NCBI RefSeq assembly: GCF_041915215.1
Contig: NZ_JAYSBV010000012.1
Reading direction: 5' to 3' (one strand)
Source: Zoogloea sp021286885
Lineage (GTDB): Bacteria; Pseudomonadota; Gammaproteobacteria; Burkholderiales; Rhodocyclaceae
DNA length: 64,000 bases
Positions 50,163 to 58,981 of this stretch are shown one piece after another. The notes beneath the pieces are model-generated. The model saw nothing but the letters and a program-made list of their open reading frames with translations, was not told where the DNA came from and did no database searches. The position numbers and the translations under genes are program-made. The first letter of the stretch is position 1; each line of letters starts with the position of its first letter.

Positions 50163-51550
50163 CAATCGGCAGATTCGAGGGGCATGTGCAGCAGGGCATC
50201 CACCAGGCCGCCCCCTGGCGATCCAGCAGGACGCCCCTCATCAGCGTCGGAAGCCAAGGCCATGCCGGCCTGGCTGGTTTCTTCCATCTGGCTGGGCAAA
50301 TCGCCCAACTGGAGGGAAAACGCTTCCAGGGATTCACCCTTGAGCAGGGCAGTAAACAGATCCCGGCGCTGGGCCTGGGTGGCCAGACCGCCGTAATGCT
50401 GCAGGCGCTCCGGGTCGAGTACAAACACGTTGCTGACCTTGCCCAGATCCAGCAGTTTCTGGTGCAGGCTGGCTCCGGCCAAAGGGTCGCGCCCCAGACG
50501 CAGCATGCGGTCGAAGGCCCAACGATCTGCATCGTCAAAAGCGGTGGTCGCCACCCATGAAAGACTGGAGACTGACATCCCAACGCGTCCCATGAAGGTC
50601 GTGGTGAGCGCATTGGTTGCCTGACGTCCAACCGCTTTGGCCACCTCCTGCCCCACCCGCTGGGCGTAATCCTGGGCCGCCTGTTCGGCGATCTGACGCG
50701 CTGCTTCCTGAAGCGCCTGCTTGGCAGCCGCTTCGCTGGCAGACTTGGCCGCCGCCGCTGCAGCCGTCTGGGCCGCCTGGTTCACAGCCACCTTGGCCGC
50801 CTGGGCAGCCGCGTTAAGGCCCGTGGCCAGGGTGGCCAACTCGAACAGGGTGGACACGACCTCCTTGGTGTAGTGGAAGGTCTTCATGCGCCCGCCCCCT
50901 TCCTCGGACAGGCCTTGGCTCCAGAGCACCACCCACAGGGCTTCATCCTCACTCAGGCGGGGCTCGAACACCTCCAGGGGCTGCACGCTCATCAACCAGT
51001 GAAAATCCTGGTAGCCCGGGGTGAGGGGCGGGGCCAGACGGGTATAGCCCCGGCACACCTGCAGGGGGGTAATGGGCACCTGGCGCCCGCTGGCTGTGCG
51101 TACGGTGAAGGGTTTGCCGTTATCGCGCAGCTCGGCCAATTCGAGCAGCATCTTGTTGGCGTTATCCCGCCGGTAGCCGTTAAGCTCCACCAGCTTGTCG
51201 CCGGGCTCCAGCGCCAGCCCGGGGCTGGTCGCCACCACGGTCAGGCGCTCGTCCACCTGAAGCGCCCGCACCCAGGCCACTCGATCATTCTCGGGCCATT
51301 CATAGCTGGTGGCCACGCTGAAGGGTAGATCCCACTGCTGGCTGCAATCGGGATCCTTGAGCTGGGCGGCCCGCACAATGGCCGGCCGCAGGGCCCGTTC
51401 TCCGTGGCCCAACAGGCGCAGATTGGCGAGCAGAGCCTCGTCCACCTTGCGTCCGTCATCAACGGTATATTTCATCGAACTGCAAGCACTCAGCAGCAAG
51501 GCCAGCACACCGGCCAGCACGCGCCCTCCCTTGCACAGACCTCCCCCCAT
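50162..51550 (-). CDS. lipoprotein with PDZ-like and degenerate M48-peptidase domains
   Basis: The 462-residue protein has a lipobox (LLLSACSS, Cys near 23), a region with PDZ character (SPGLALEPGDKLVELNGY, about residues 105-125), and a domain ordered like M48 metallopeptidases. The stretch LSEDEALWVVLWSQGLS aligns with the M48 segment that normally ends in HExxH, but no His-Glu is present. Further on, DDADRWAFDRMLRLGRDP resembles the third zinc-ligand helix (EADR in active enzymes). An Ala-rich segment (about 245-310) lies between. It is probably a pseudopeptidase. GGGGAG precedes the ATG. It is the first gene of a pair with the MORN protein. Confidence 0.75.
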   Translation of the reverse strand: MGGGLCKGGRVLAGVLALLLSACSSMKYTVDDGRKVDEALLANLRLLGHGERALRPAIVRAAQLKDPDCSQQWDLPFSVATSYEWPENDRVAWVRALQVDERLTVVATSPGLALEPGDKLVELNGYRRDNANKMLLELAELRDNGKPFTVRTASGRQVPITPLQVCRGYTRLAPPLTPGYQDFHWLMSVQPLEVFEPRLSEDEALWVVLWSQGLSEEGGGRMKTFHYTKEVVSTLFELATLATGLNAAAQAAKVAVNQAAQTAAAAAAKSASEAAAKQALQEAARQIAEQAAQDYAQRVGQEVAKAVGRQATNALTTTFMGRVGMSVSSLSWVATTAFDDADRWAFDRMLRLGRDPLAGASLHQKLLDLGKVSNVFVLDPERLQHYGGLATQAQRRDLFTALLKGESLEAFSLQLGDLPSQMEETSQAGMALASDADEGRPAGSPGGGLVDALLHMPLESAD

Positions 51551-51725
51551 CGCAGTCTCCCCAAACCGGCATATGCTTTCGAATTTGTAAGATTATGCCG
51601 CAAGCGCAGGCCCACCCGCATATCCGGTGAAATGGGGGCCGTTTTCCTGCAGCGCTACCCAAGTACCGGAAAATCAACGATAATCACGGTCTTTGCGTGC
51701 CGTTCTCCGGCCCAAGGTTCTTGCG

Positions 51726-53759
51726 ATGTCTTCTACGCGTAACGTCAAGCTGCCTGTCTTCAATCCTCTGACTGGCGCTATCCGCGCGCTGGCCATGGAC
51801 GCCGTCCAAAAGGCCAATTCCGGTCACCCCGGTGCTCCCCTCGGCATGGCCGAAATCGCTGAAGTGCTGTGGCGCCGTCATCTGCGCCACAACCCGGCCA
51901 ACCCGCAATGGGCCGACCGGGACCGCTTCGTGCAATCCAACGGCCACGGCTCCATGCTGATCTACAGCCTGCTGCACCTGACCGGCTACGATCTGTCCAT
52001 CGACGACCTCAAGAACTTCCGCCAGCTGCACAGCAAGACCCCGGGCCACCCCGAAGTGGGCTACACCCCCGGCGTCGAAACCACCACCGGCCCCCTGGGC
52101 CAGGGCATCACCAACGCCGTGGGCATGGCCCTGGCTGAAAAGATTCTGGCCGACAGTTTCAACCGCCCCGGCCACGACATCGTCAACCACTACACCTACG
52201 TGTTCCTGGGTGATGGCTGCCTGATGGAAGGCGTGTCCCACGAAGCCTGCTCCCTGGCCGGCACTTGGGGCCTGGGCAAGCTGATCGCTTTCTACGACGA
52301 CAACAACATCTCCATCGACGGCCACGTCGAAGGCTGGTTCACCGACGACACCCCCAAGCGCTTCGAAGCCTACGGCTGGCATGTGGTGCGGGACGTGCAA
52401 GGCCACGATCCGGTCGAGATCGAAGCCGCCCTGAAGGCCGCCCAGGCTGAAACCGGCAAGCCCACCCTGATCTGCTGCAAGACCGTGATCGGTGCCGGCT
52501 CCCCCAACAAACAGGACAGCCACGACGTGCACGGCGCCCCCCTGGGTGCTGCCGAAATCGAAGCGGCCCGCGCCTACATCGGCTGGACCCACGCCCCCTT
52601 CGAAATCCCCGCTGACGTTTACGCCGCCTGGGATGCGCGTGAAAAGGGTGCCGCTGCCGAAGCAGAATGGAATACCCGCTTCGACGCCTACGCCGCCGAG
52701 TTCCCCGAACTGGCCGCCGAATTCAAGCGTCGCATGGCCGGCGAGCTGCCCGCCGACTGGGCAGCCCACGTCGAGAGCGTGATTGGCCAGGTCACTGCCA
52801 AGGGCGAAACCATCGCCACCCGCAAGGCCAGCCAGAACGCCATTCAGGCCTTCGCCCCCAAGCTGCCCGAACTGCTGGGCGGCTCCGCCGACCTGGCCGG
52901 CTCCAACCTGACCCTGTGGTCCGGCGCCAAGGGCGTGAGCCGTGAAACCGGCGGCAACTACGTGTATTACGGCGTGCGCGAGTTCGGCATGGCAGCCATT
53001 GCCAACGGCGCGGCCCTGCACGGCGGCCTGATCCCCTACACCGCCACTTTCCTGATGTTCTCCGAGTACGCCCGCAATGCCCTGCGCATGGCGGCGCTGA
53101 TGAAGGTGCGTCAGGTGTTCGTGTTCACCCACGACTCCATCGGCCTGGGCGAAGATGGCCCCACCCACCAGCCGGTCGAACAAATCGCCACCCTGCGCCT
53201 GATCCCCAACATGGACGTGTGGCGCCCCTGCGACACCACCGAATCCGCAGTGGCTTGGGCCGCCTCCATCGAACGCAAAGATGGCCCCTCTTCCCTTGCC
53301 TTCTCCCGCCAGAACCTCCCGTTCGTGACCCGGGATGGCGAGCAAGTGGCCAATATCCGGCGCGGCGGCTATGTTCTGAGCGAAGCGGCGGGCAATGATT
53401 CACAGTCTGTAACCGCACAAGCCGTTATCATTGCGACCGGCTCCGAAGTCGCGCTGGCGCTGGCCGCGCAGCAACAGCTCGCCCAAGAAGGCATTGCCAC
53501 CCGCGTGGTGTCCATGCCCAACACCAACGCCTTCGACCGGCAGGATGCAGCCTACAAGGCCAGCGTGCTGCCTAAGGGTCTGCCGCGGGTTGCGGTGGAA
53601 GCCGGTGTTACCGACATCTGGCGCAAGTATGTGGGCCTGGAAGGTGAAGTGATCGGGATCGACCGCTTCGGCGAATCCGCCCCGGCCGGCGAGCTGTTCA
53701 AGTATTTCGGCATCACCACCGACGCCGTTGTGGCTGCGGTGAAGAAGGTTCTGGCCTGA
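51726..53759 (+). CDS. tkt: transketolase
   Basis: Transketolase moves two-carbon ketol units in the pentose phosphate and Calvin pathways using thiamine diphosphate. The 677-residue protein has the family marks ANSGHPGAPLGMA (His near residue 30), GHGSMLIYSLLHL, FLGDGCLMEGVSHEA (metal/TPP site) and FVFTHDSIGLGEDGPTHQPVEQ. The ATG at 51726 gives the normal length. It is followed by gap and pgk in the same direction, with gaps of 111 and 96 bp, the first with a GC-rich hairpin and the second with a full terminator. Confidence 0.98.
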   Translation: MSSTRNVKLPVFNPLTGAIRALAMDAVQKANSGHPGAPLGMAEIAEVLWRRHLRHNPANPQWADRDRFVQSNGHGSMLIYSLLHLTGYDLSIDDLKNFRQLHSKTPGHPEVGYTPGVETTTGPLGQGITNAVGMALAEKILADSFNRPGHDIVNHYTYVFLGDGCLMEGVSHEACSLAGTWGLGKLIAFYDDNNISIDGHVEGWFTDDTPKRFEAYGWHVVRDVQGHDPVEIEAALKAAQAETGKPTLICCKTVIGAGSPNKQDSHDVHGAPLGAAEIEAARAYIGWTHAPFEIPADVYAAWDAREKGAAAEAEWNTRFDAYAAEFPELAAEFKRRMAGELPADWAAHVESVIGQVTAKGETIATRKASQNAIQAFAPKLPELLGGSADLAGSNLTLWSGAKGVSRETGGNYVYYGVREFGMAAIANGAALHGGLIPYTATFLMFSEYARNALRMAALMKVRQVFVFTHDSIGLGEDGPTHQPVEQIATLRLIPNMDVWRPCDTTESAVAWAASIERKDGPSSLAFSRQNLPFVTRDGEQVANIRRGGYVLSEAAGNDSQSVTAQAVIIATGSEVALALAAQQQLAQEGIATRVVSMPNTNAFDRQDAAYKASVLPKGLPRVAVEAGVTDIWRKYVGLEGEVIGIDRFGESAPAGELFKYFGITTDAVVAAVKKVLA

Positions 53760-53870
53760 TCCTGCGGGGTCGGGTCCGGCCCCCCAAAAAGCTTTCCGGC
53801 GCTGCCCCGAGGCGGCGCCGAACTGAATCCGGTTTCAAGTGCATTTAGATTTGTCTAGGGAGAAGAATCG

Positions 53871-54899
53871 ATGAGCATCAAGGTCGCCATCAACGGTTTC
53901 GGTCGTATCGGTCGCTGCACGCTGCGCGCCATCTACGAGCAAGGTCTGCAAAACGAATTTGAAGTGGTCGCCATCAACGCCTCCGGCGATCTGGCCACCA
54001 ACGCCCACCTGCTGAAGTACGACACCACCCACGGTCGCTTCGCTACCTCCGTGGAAACCGAAGGCGAAAACACCATCATCATCGATGGCAAGAAGATCCC
54101 CTTCTACTCCACCAAAGATCCCAAGGGCGTGAACTGGGGCAGCCACGGCGTGGACGTGCTGCTCGAATGTACCGGCGCCTACACCACCAAGGCCAAGGCC
54201 CAAGCCCTGCTGGAGCAAGGTGCCAAGCGCGTGCTGATCTCCGCCCCCGGCGGTGATGACGTGGACACCACCATCGTCATGGGCGTGAACGAAGGCGACC
54301 TGAAGGGCGAATTCACCGTCGTCTCCAACGCCTCCTGCACCACCAACTGCCTGGCCCCCGTGGCCAAGATCCTGGCTGACAGCGTTGGCATCAAGCAAGG
54401 CCTGATGACCACCATCCACGCCTACACCAACGACCAGGTCACCGTGGACGTGCGCCACAAGGATCTGCGCCGCGCCCGCGCCGCTGCCGCCAACATCATC
54501 CCCACCAAGACCGGCGCCGCCAAGGCCGTGGGTCTGGTGCTGCCCCAACTGAAGGGCAAGGTGGATGGTTTCGCCCTGCGCGTGCCGACCATCAACGTCT
54601 CCCTGGTGGATCTGACCTTCACCGCCGAGCGCGCCACCACCAAGGAAGAAATCAACGAGCTGATGACCGCCGCCGCCAATGGCCCCCTGAAGGGCATCCT
54701 GGCTGTGAACACCGATCCGCTGGTTTCCTCCGACTTCAACCACACCACCGTGTCCTCCACCTTCGACGCCACCCAAACCCGCGTCATCAAGGGTGAAGAC
54801 GGTTCCACCCTGGTCAAGGTGCTGGCCTGGTACGACAACGAGTGGGGCTACTCCTGCCGCATGCTGGACGCTGCCCGCGCCTTCGTGAACGCCAAGTAA
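53871..54899 (+). CDS. gap: glyceraldehyde-3-phosphate dehydrogenase, type I
   Basis: The 342-residue enzyme oxidises glyceraldehyde 3-phosphate with NAD. The NAD-binding start is INGFGRIGRCTLRAI, and the catalytic cysteine lies in SNASCTTNCLAP (near residue 155). Codon use is heavily biased, as expected for a very highly expressed gene. GGGAGAAG precedes the ATG. A strong terminator follows, so pgk probably depends on read-through or on its own promoter. Confidence 0.98.
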   Translation: MSIKVAINGFGRIGRCTLRAIYEQGLQNEFEVVAINASGDLATNAHLLKYDTTHGRFATSVETEGENTIIIDGKKIPFYSTKDPKGVNWGSHGVDVLLECTGAYTTKAKAQALLEQGAKRVLISAPGGDDVDTTIVMGVNEGDLKGEFTVVSNASCTTNCLAPVAKILADSVGIKQGLMTTIHAYTNDQVTVDVRHKDLRRARAAAANIIPTKTGAAKAVGLVLPQLKGKVDGFALRVPTINVSLVDLTFTAERATTKEEINELMTAAANGPLKGILAVNTDPLVSSDFNHTTVSSTFDATQTRVIKGEDGSTLVKVLAWYDNEWGYSCRMLDAARAFVNAK

Positions 54900-54911
54900 G
54901 CAGCAAGAATC

Positions 54912-54942
54912 GGCGGGGAGCCTGGCTCCCCGCCCTTTTTTT
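54912..54942 (+). terminator. rho-independent terminator after gap
   Basis: GGCGGGGAGCC (54912-54922) and GGCTCCCCGCC (54924-54934) form an almost loopless palindrome, followed by C and seven T. This is a classic terminator shape, 12 bp after the gap stop. Confidence 0.9.
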
Positions 54943-54995
54943 GCCCATTGTTTGCCCTCACCCCACTCCTTTTCGGAACACCACGGAACACGATC

Positions 54996-56180
54996 ATGCA
55001 AGTCAAGAAACTCACCGACCTCGACGTCAACGGCAAGCGCGTCTTCATCCGCGCTGACCTGAACGTGCCCCAGGACGACGCCGGCAACATCACCGAAGAC
55101 ACCCGCATCCGCGCCTCCATTCCCTCCATCAAGTACGCCCTGGACGGCGGCGCTGCCGTGATGGTCACCTCCCACCTGGGTCGCCCCACCGAAGGCGAAC
55201 TCAAGGCCGACGACACCCTGGCCCCCGTGGCCGTGCGTCTGGGCCAGCTGCTGGGCAAGCCCGTGCGCCTGATCCAGAACTGGGTTGACGGTGGCTTTGA
55301 AGTGGCCCCGGGCGAAGTGGTGCTGCTCGAAAACTGCCGCTGCAACAAGGGCGAAAAGAAGGACAACGAAGAGCTGGCCAAGAAAATGGCCGCCCTGTGC
55401 GATGTCTACGTGAACGATGCCTTCGGTACCGCCCACCGGGCCGAAGCCACCACCCACGGCATCGCCCGCTTCGCCCCCGTGGCCTGCGCCGGCATCCTGA
55501 TGGGCGCCGAAATCGACGCCCTGGGCAAGGCCCTGCACGCCCCGGCCCGCCCCCTGGTGGCCATCGTGGGTGGTTCCAAGGTCTCTTCCAAGCTGACCAT
55601 CCTCAAGTCCCTGGCCGACAAGGTGGACCAACTGATCGTCGGTGGCGGCATCGCCAACACTTTCCTGCTGGCCTCCGGCAAGCGCATCGGCGAATCCCTG
55701 GCCGAGCCCGAGCTGGTCAAGGAAGCCCAGGCCATCATCGACATGATGAAGGCCCGTGGCGCCGAAGTGCCCCTGCCCGTCGACGTGGTGGTGGCGGATG
55801 AAGTCTCCGCCATGGCCCGCGCCAACAAGGTGTCGGTGGATGACGTCGGCCCCCACGACCGCATTCTGGACGTGGGCCCCAAGACCGCTGCCAAGCTGTC
55901 TGACATCATCGCCCACGCAGGCACCATCGTCTGGAACGGCCCGGTGGGCGTGTTCGAACTGCCCCAGTTTGCTGGCGGCACCAAGATGATGGCTTCCGCC
56001 ATTGCCCACTCCGAGGCTTTCTCGATTGCCGGTGGTGGCGACACCCTGGCCGCCATCGCCAAGTTCGACATCGCGGGCGATGTGGGTTACATCTCCACCG
56101 GCGGCGGCGCCTTCCTCGAGTTCCTGGAAGGCAAGACCCTGCCCGCCATCGCAGCCCTGGAAGAACGCTTCAAGGACTGA
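54996..56180 (+). CDS. pgk: phosphoglycerate kinase
   Basis: PGK interconverts 1,3-bisphosphoglycerate and 3-phosphoglycerate with ATP. The 394-residue protein has the substrate-binding start VFIRADLNVPQDD, HLGRPTEG, and the nucleotide-binding end SIAGGGDTLAAIAKF with STGGGAFLEFLEGK. The ATG at 54996 (MQVKKLTD) gives the standard length. In many betaproteobacteria pyk and fba follow pgk; here a terminator and a GGDEF gene follow instead. Confidence 0.98.
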   Translation: MQVKKLTDLDVNGKRVFIRADLNVPQDDAGNITEDTRIRASIPSIKYALDGGAAVMVTSHLGRPTEGELKADDTLAPVAVRLGQLLGKPVRLIQNWVDGGFEVAPGEVVLLENCRCNKGEKKDNEELAKKMAALCDVYVNDAFGTAHRAEATTHGIARFAPVACAGILMGAEIDALGKALHAPARPLVAIVGGSKVSSKLTILKSLADKVDQLIVGGGIANTFLLASGKRIGESLAEPELVKEAQAIIDMMKARGAEVPLPVDVVVADEVSAMARANKVSVDDVGPHDRILDVGPKTAAKLSDIIAHAGTIVWNGPVGVFELPQFAGGTKMMASAIAHSEAFSIAGGGDTLAAIAKFDIAGDVGYISTGGGAFLEFLEGKTLPAIAALEERFKD

Positions 56181-56225
56181 ACGCCGCCAAGCTGCCGTTA
56201 GCACACCGACGGCATCCAACGGCCA

Positions 56226-56251
56226 TGCGACCCTGCGGGGTCGCATTTTTT
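56226..56251 (+). terminator. rho-independent terminator after pgk
   Basis: TGCGACCC (56226-56233) pairs with GGGTCGCA (56238-56245) around a TGCG loop, with six T after it. It lies 45 bp beyond the pgk stop. Confidence 0.9.
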
Positions 56252-56326
56252 GTACACGACATTTCCAACAGCACGCACAATTGCGGGAATCCCTAAACTT
56301 GCCTTGTCTGCGTTGGCCCCTCCTTC

Positions 56327-57520
56327 ATGCGTGATTCGGTTCCAGGCCTTGCTTATCCCTCCAACCGTCTGCTGGGCGCCGTACTTCTGTTCCTGATCCT
56401 GGATCTAAGCGTTTTGCTGATCAATCTATGGATTGCGAACGAGGTCGCCTGCAATGCGGTCGCCATCAACCTGGCGGGCCGCCAGCGCATGCTTTCCCAA
56501 CAAATCAGCAAGAATCTACTCCTGCTGACCCAAACCGACCCCCAGCAAGTCCCACCGGGCACCCGCCAGGAACTCAACCAGGGCTTGTACCTCTTCCAGC
56601 AAACCTTGAGCGCCTTTGCCGAAGGCAGCACCGCCACCGACACCACCCTCCAGCCGGTAGCCCTACGCGCCGTCGAGGGCGAAGCGGCGCTCCTGGTGAG
56701 TCGCACCCGCCTCCTGATTCAACCCCTCACCCGCCTGCTCCACAGCGCTCATCCAGGGCCCACCTCAGACCCCAGCGTACTGCAGCCCGCCAACCGCTAT
56801 ATGGTGGAACATAATCGGGAAATCCTCGATCTCATGAACCGCCTGACCTGGCGCTTGGAAGAGGATGCCCGCCAGCGCACCCGAACCCTCCAGATCGTGC
56901 AGGTGTGTGCTTTCACCCTGGCTATTGGCAATTTCGCAGCCATCATGATCTGCATGCTCAGACGCATGCGCCAAGCCGAACGCCAACGGCGCGAATGGCA
57001 AGATGCGGCTTACCACGATCCGCTCACCGGCCTCCTCAATCGCCATGGCCTCGAAACCAAGGCCCGTCACCTGCTCGCCGATGGGCACACCCAGGGCACC
57101 CTGTTGCTGCTGGATCTGGACGGCTTCAAACCCATCAACGATCTCCACGGCCACCCCACCGGGGATCTGGTATTGAAATACGTGGCCCAGGCCCTCCGGC
57201 AGGTGGCACGCAATACCGACCTGCTCGCCCGCATGGGCGGCGATGAATTCGTCCTCATTTGCCCTCGCATCGACCAAGCCGATGCGGTGCAGCATCTATG
57301 CAACCGGCTGCTGGATGCCATTGCCCGAGTCAGCCTGCCCGATCACCCCATTCATCTGCGGGTCAGCATTGGCGCAGCCTTCTTTCCTCGCCAAGCCGCC
57401 CACTTGCCCGAATTGATCAGAATCGCCGATCAGGCCATGTATCTTTCCAAACGGGACGGGGGGCAACGCTGGAGCCTGGCCCCCCAGAGCGCCCCTGTCG
57501 CAAACCCGACAGCCCGCTAA
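56327..57520 (+). CDS. diguanylate cyclase with PilJ-type sensor domain
   Basis: The 397-residue inner-membrane protein has a transmembrane helix (about residues 14-36), a periplasmic PilJ-type sensor marked by AINLAGRQRMLSQQISKN, a second transmembrane helix (about 190-212), and a GGDEF domain. The active motif MGGDEFVLI is intact and is preceded five residues earlier by RNTD, a product-inhibition I-site. It should therefore make cyclic di-GMP and be feedback controlled. The sensor helix is nearly the same as in the double-PilJ protein at 1209-1994. No good ribosome site is seen before the ATG. Confidence 0.93.
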   Translation: MRDSVPGLAYPSNRLLGAVLLFLILDLSVLLINLWIANEVACNAVAINLAGRQRMLSQQISKNLLLLTQTDPQQVPPGTRQELNQGLYLFQQTLSAFAEGSTATDTTLQPVALRAVEGEAALLVSRTRLLIQPLTRLLHSAHPGPTSDPSVLQPANRYMVEHNREILDLMNRLTWRLEEDARQRTRTLQIVQVCAFTLAIGNFAAIMICMLRRMRQAERQRREWQDAAYHDPLTGLLNRHGLETKARHLLADGHTQGTLLLLDLDGFKPINDLHGHPTGDLVLKYVAQALRQVARNTDLLARMGGDEFVLICPRIDQADAVQHLCNRLLDAIARVSLPDHPIHLRVSIGAAFFPRQAAHLPELIRIADQAMYLSKRDGGQRWSLAPQSAPVANPTAR

Positions 57521-57616
57521 GCCTCTCGCCTGCATCCTCCGCGTCAATACTCGGGTTTTGCCTGCAAAACCACATGGCACCCCGCTTGCTTGGCTCTCCA
57601 TCTCTGGAGAGCCCCC

Positions 57617-58981
57617 ATGAAACATCACCTCGATTGGTCGTCCTATGAAACCGCCGGGCAGGGCGATGCCTATGCCGGCATCCCTGCCACTGGCGGCGAT
57701 TTTGCCCGGGCGGTGGCGGTCTGCATCAGCGACCGCCAGTGCCAGCGCAGCCCCAAGGGGGTCATGTGCCCCAGCTTTCGCGCCACCCAAGACCCGGTTC
57801 AATCGCCCGGCGGGCGGGTGGTGCTGCTCAAGGCCGCCCTGAACGGGGAGCTGGGGCTCACGCCCTTCACCCACCCCGAGCTCGCCGCCGCGATGGATCT
57901 GTGCGTGGGCTGCAAGGGCTGCAAGCGGGAATGCGCCAACCAGGTGGACATGGCCGCCCTCAAGATCGAATACCAAGCCCAGCGCAACGCCCTGAACGGC
58001 GTGCGCCTGCGGGATCGGCTGTTTGCCGCCATGCCCCGCCTGCTGGCCCGCCACCCGGGCAGCGTGCGCAACCTGATCAAGCTGCGGGATCGCGTCCCCG
58101 GAGCAGCCCAGCTGGCCGAGCGCCTGGTGGGGATTGCCGCCCAACGCCAACTCCCCCTGCCCGCCCCCCAGCCCTTTGTAGCGCCCGAGCCCCAGGGAGA
58201 AGGACGCACGGTGATCCTGTTTGTGGACACCTTTGCCCGCCATTTTTCCCCCAGCATCGCCGATGCAGCCTGCCAGGTGCTGACGCGGGGCGGCTATCGG
58301 GTGCAGGTGCTCGAACCCGCCCCGGATGATGCAGAAGCCGACCGCCCCCTGTGCTGCGGACGCACCTATCTTTCCCTGGGCCAGGTCGAGGCCGCCCGCC
58401 ACGAAGCCCAGCGCATGCAGCGAGCCCTGCGCCCGGCCCTGGCCAGTGGGCATCCCATCATCGGGCTGGAACCCTCCTGCATCCTCTCGCTGCGGGACGA
58501 TCACCTCAAGCTGGGGCTGGGCCCGGAAGCCGAAGCCCTGGCCCGCCAGGTTCATTTGCTTGAAGAATTCATCGCCCGGGAACACGACCGCAAGCAGCTC
58601 CAACTACCGCTTCAACCTCTGCCGGGCCCCCGGTTGCTGGTGCATGGCCACTGCCACCAGAAAGCCGTGGGGGCCATGAAATCCATGCGCAAGGTGCTAC
58701 GCCTGATCCCGGCTCTGGACTTCGAATTCATCGAAAGCAGCTGCTGCGGGATGGGGGGCAGCTTCGGGCTGGAGGCCGAGCACGCGGCCCTGGCCGATGC
58801 CATGGGCGAGCTGGCCCTGTTTCCGGCGATCAGGAACGCGCCCACTTCGCCTCTGCTCGCCAACGGCTTTTCCTGTCGTGGCCACTGTGAAGAAGCCACC
58901 GGGCGTCGGGGGCTGCATGTGGCCGAAATCCTGCTCCACAGCCTGGACGGCACCGCCCTCAGCCCGACCGAAGTGGCTTGA
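57617..58981 (+). CDS. stand-alone Fe-S oxidoreductase subunit (GlcF/YdiJ C-terminal type)
   Basis: The 454-residue protein has one atypical cluster motif, C36-x5-C42-x8-C51-P (ending GVMCPSF), and one standard motif C96-x2-C99-x2-C102-x3-C106, followed by two CCG domains (CCGRTYLSLG and CCGMGGSFG). The first motif is typical of the Fe-S half of large FAD-linked 2-hydroxyacid oxidases such as YdiJ, where it is normally fused to the flavin domain. Here the FAD half is absent and no partner gene is adjacent. The 3' end overlaps the convergent rtcR by 23 bp. GGAGAG precedes the ATG. Confidence 0.85.
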   Translation: MKHHLDWSSYETAGQGDAYAGIPATGGDFARAVAVCISDRQCQRSPKGVMCPSFRATQDPVQSPGGRVVLLKAALNGELGLTPFTHPELAAAMDLCVGCKGCKRECANQVDMAALKIEYQAQRNALNGVRLRDRLFAAMPRLLARHPGSVRNLIKLRDRVPGAAQLAERLVGIAAQRQLPLPAPQPFVAPEPQGEGRTVILFVDTFARHFSPSIADAACQVLTRGGYRVQVLEPAPDDAEADRPLCCGRTYLSLGQVEAARHEAQRMQRALRPALASGHPIIGLEPSCILSLRDDHLKLGLGPEAEALARQVHLLEEFIAREHDRKQLQLPLQPLPGPRLLVHGHCHQKAVGAMKSMRKVLRLIPALDFEFIESSCCGMGGSFGLEAEHAALADAMGELALFPAIRNAPTSPLLANGFSCRGHCEEATGRRGLHVAEILLHSLDGTALSPTEVA

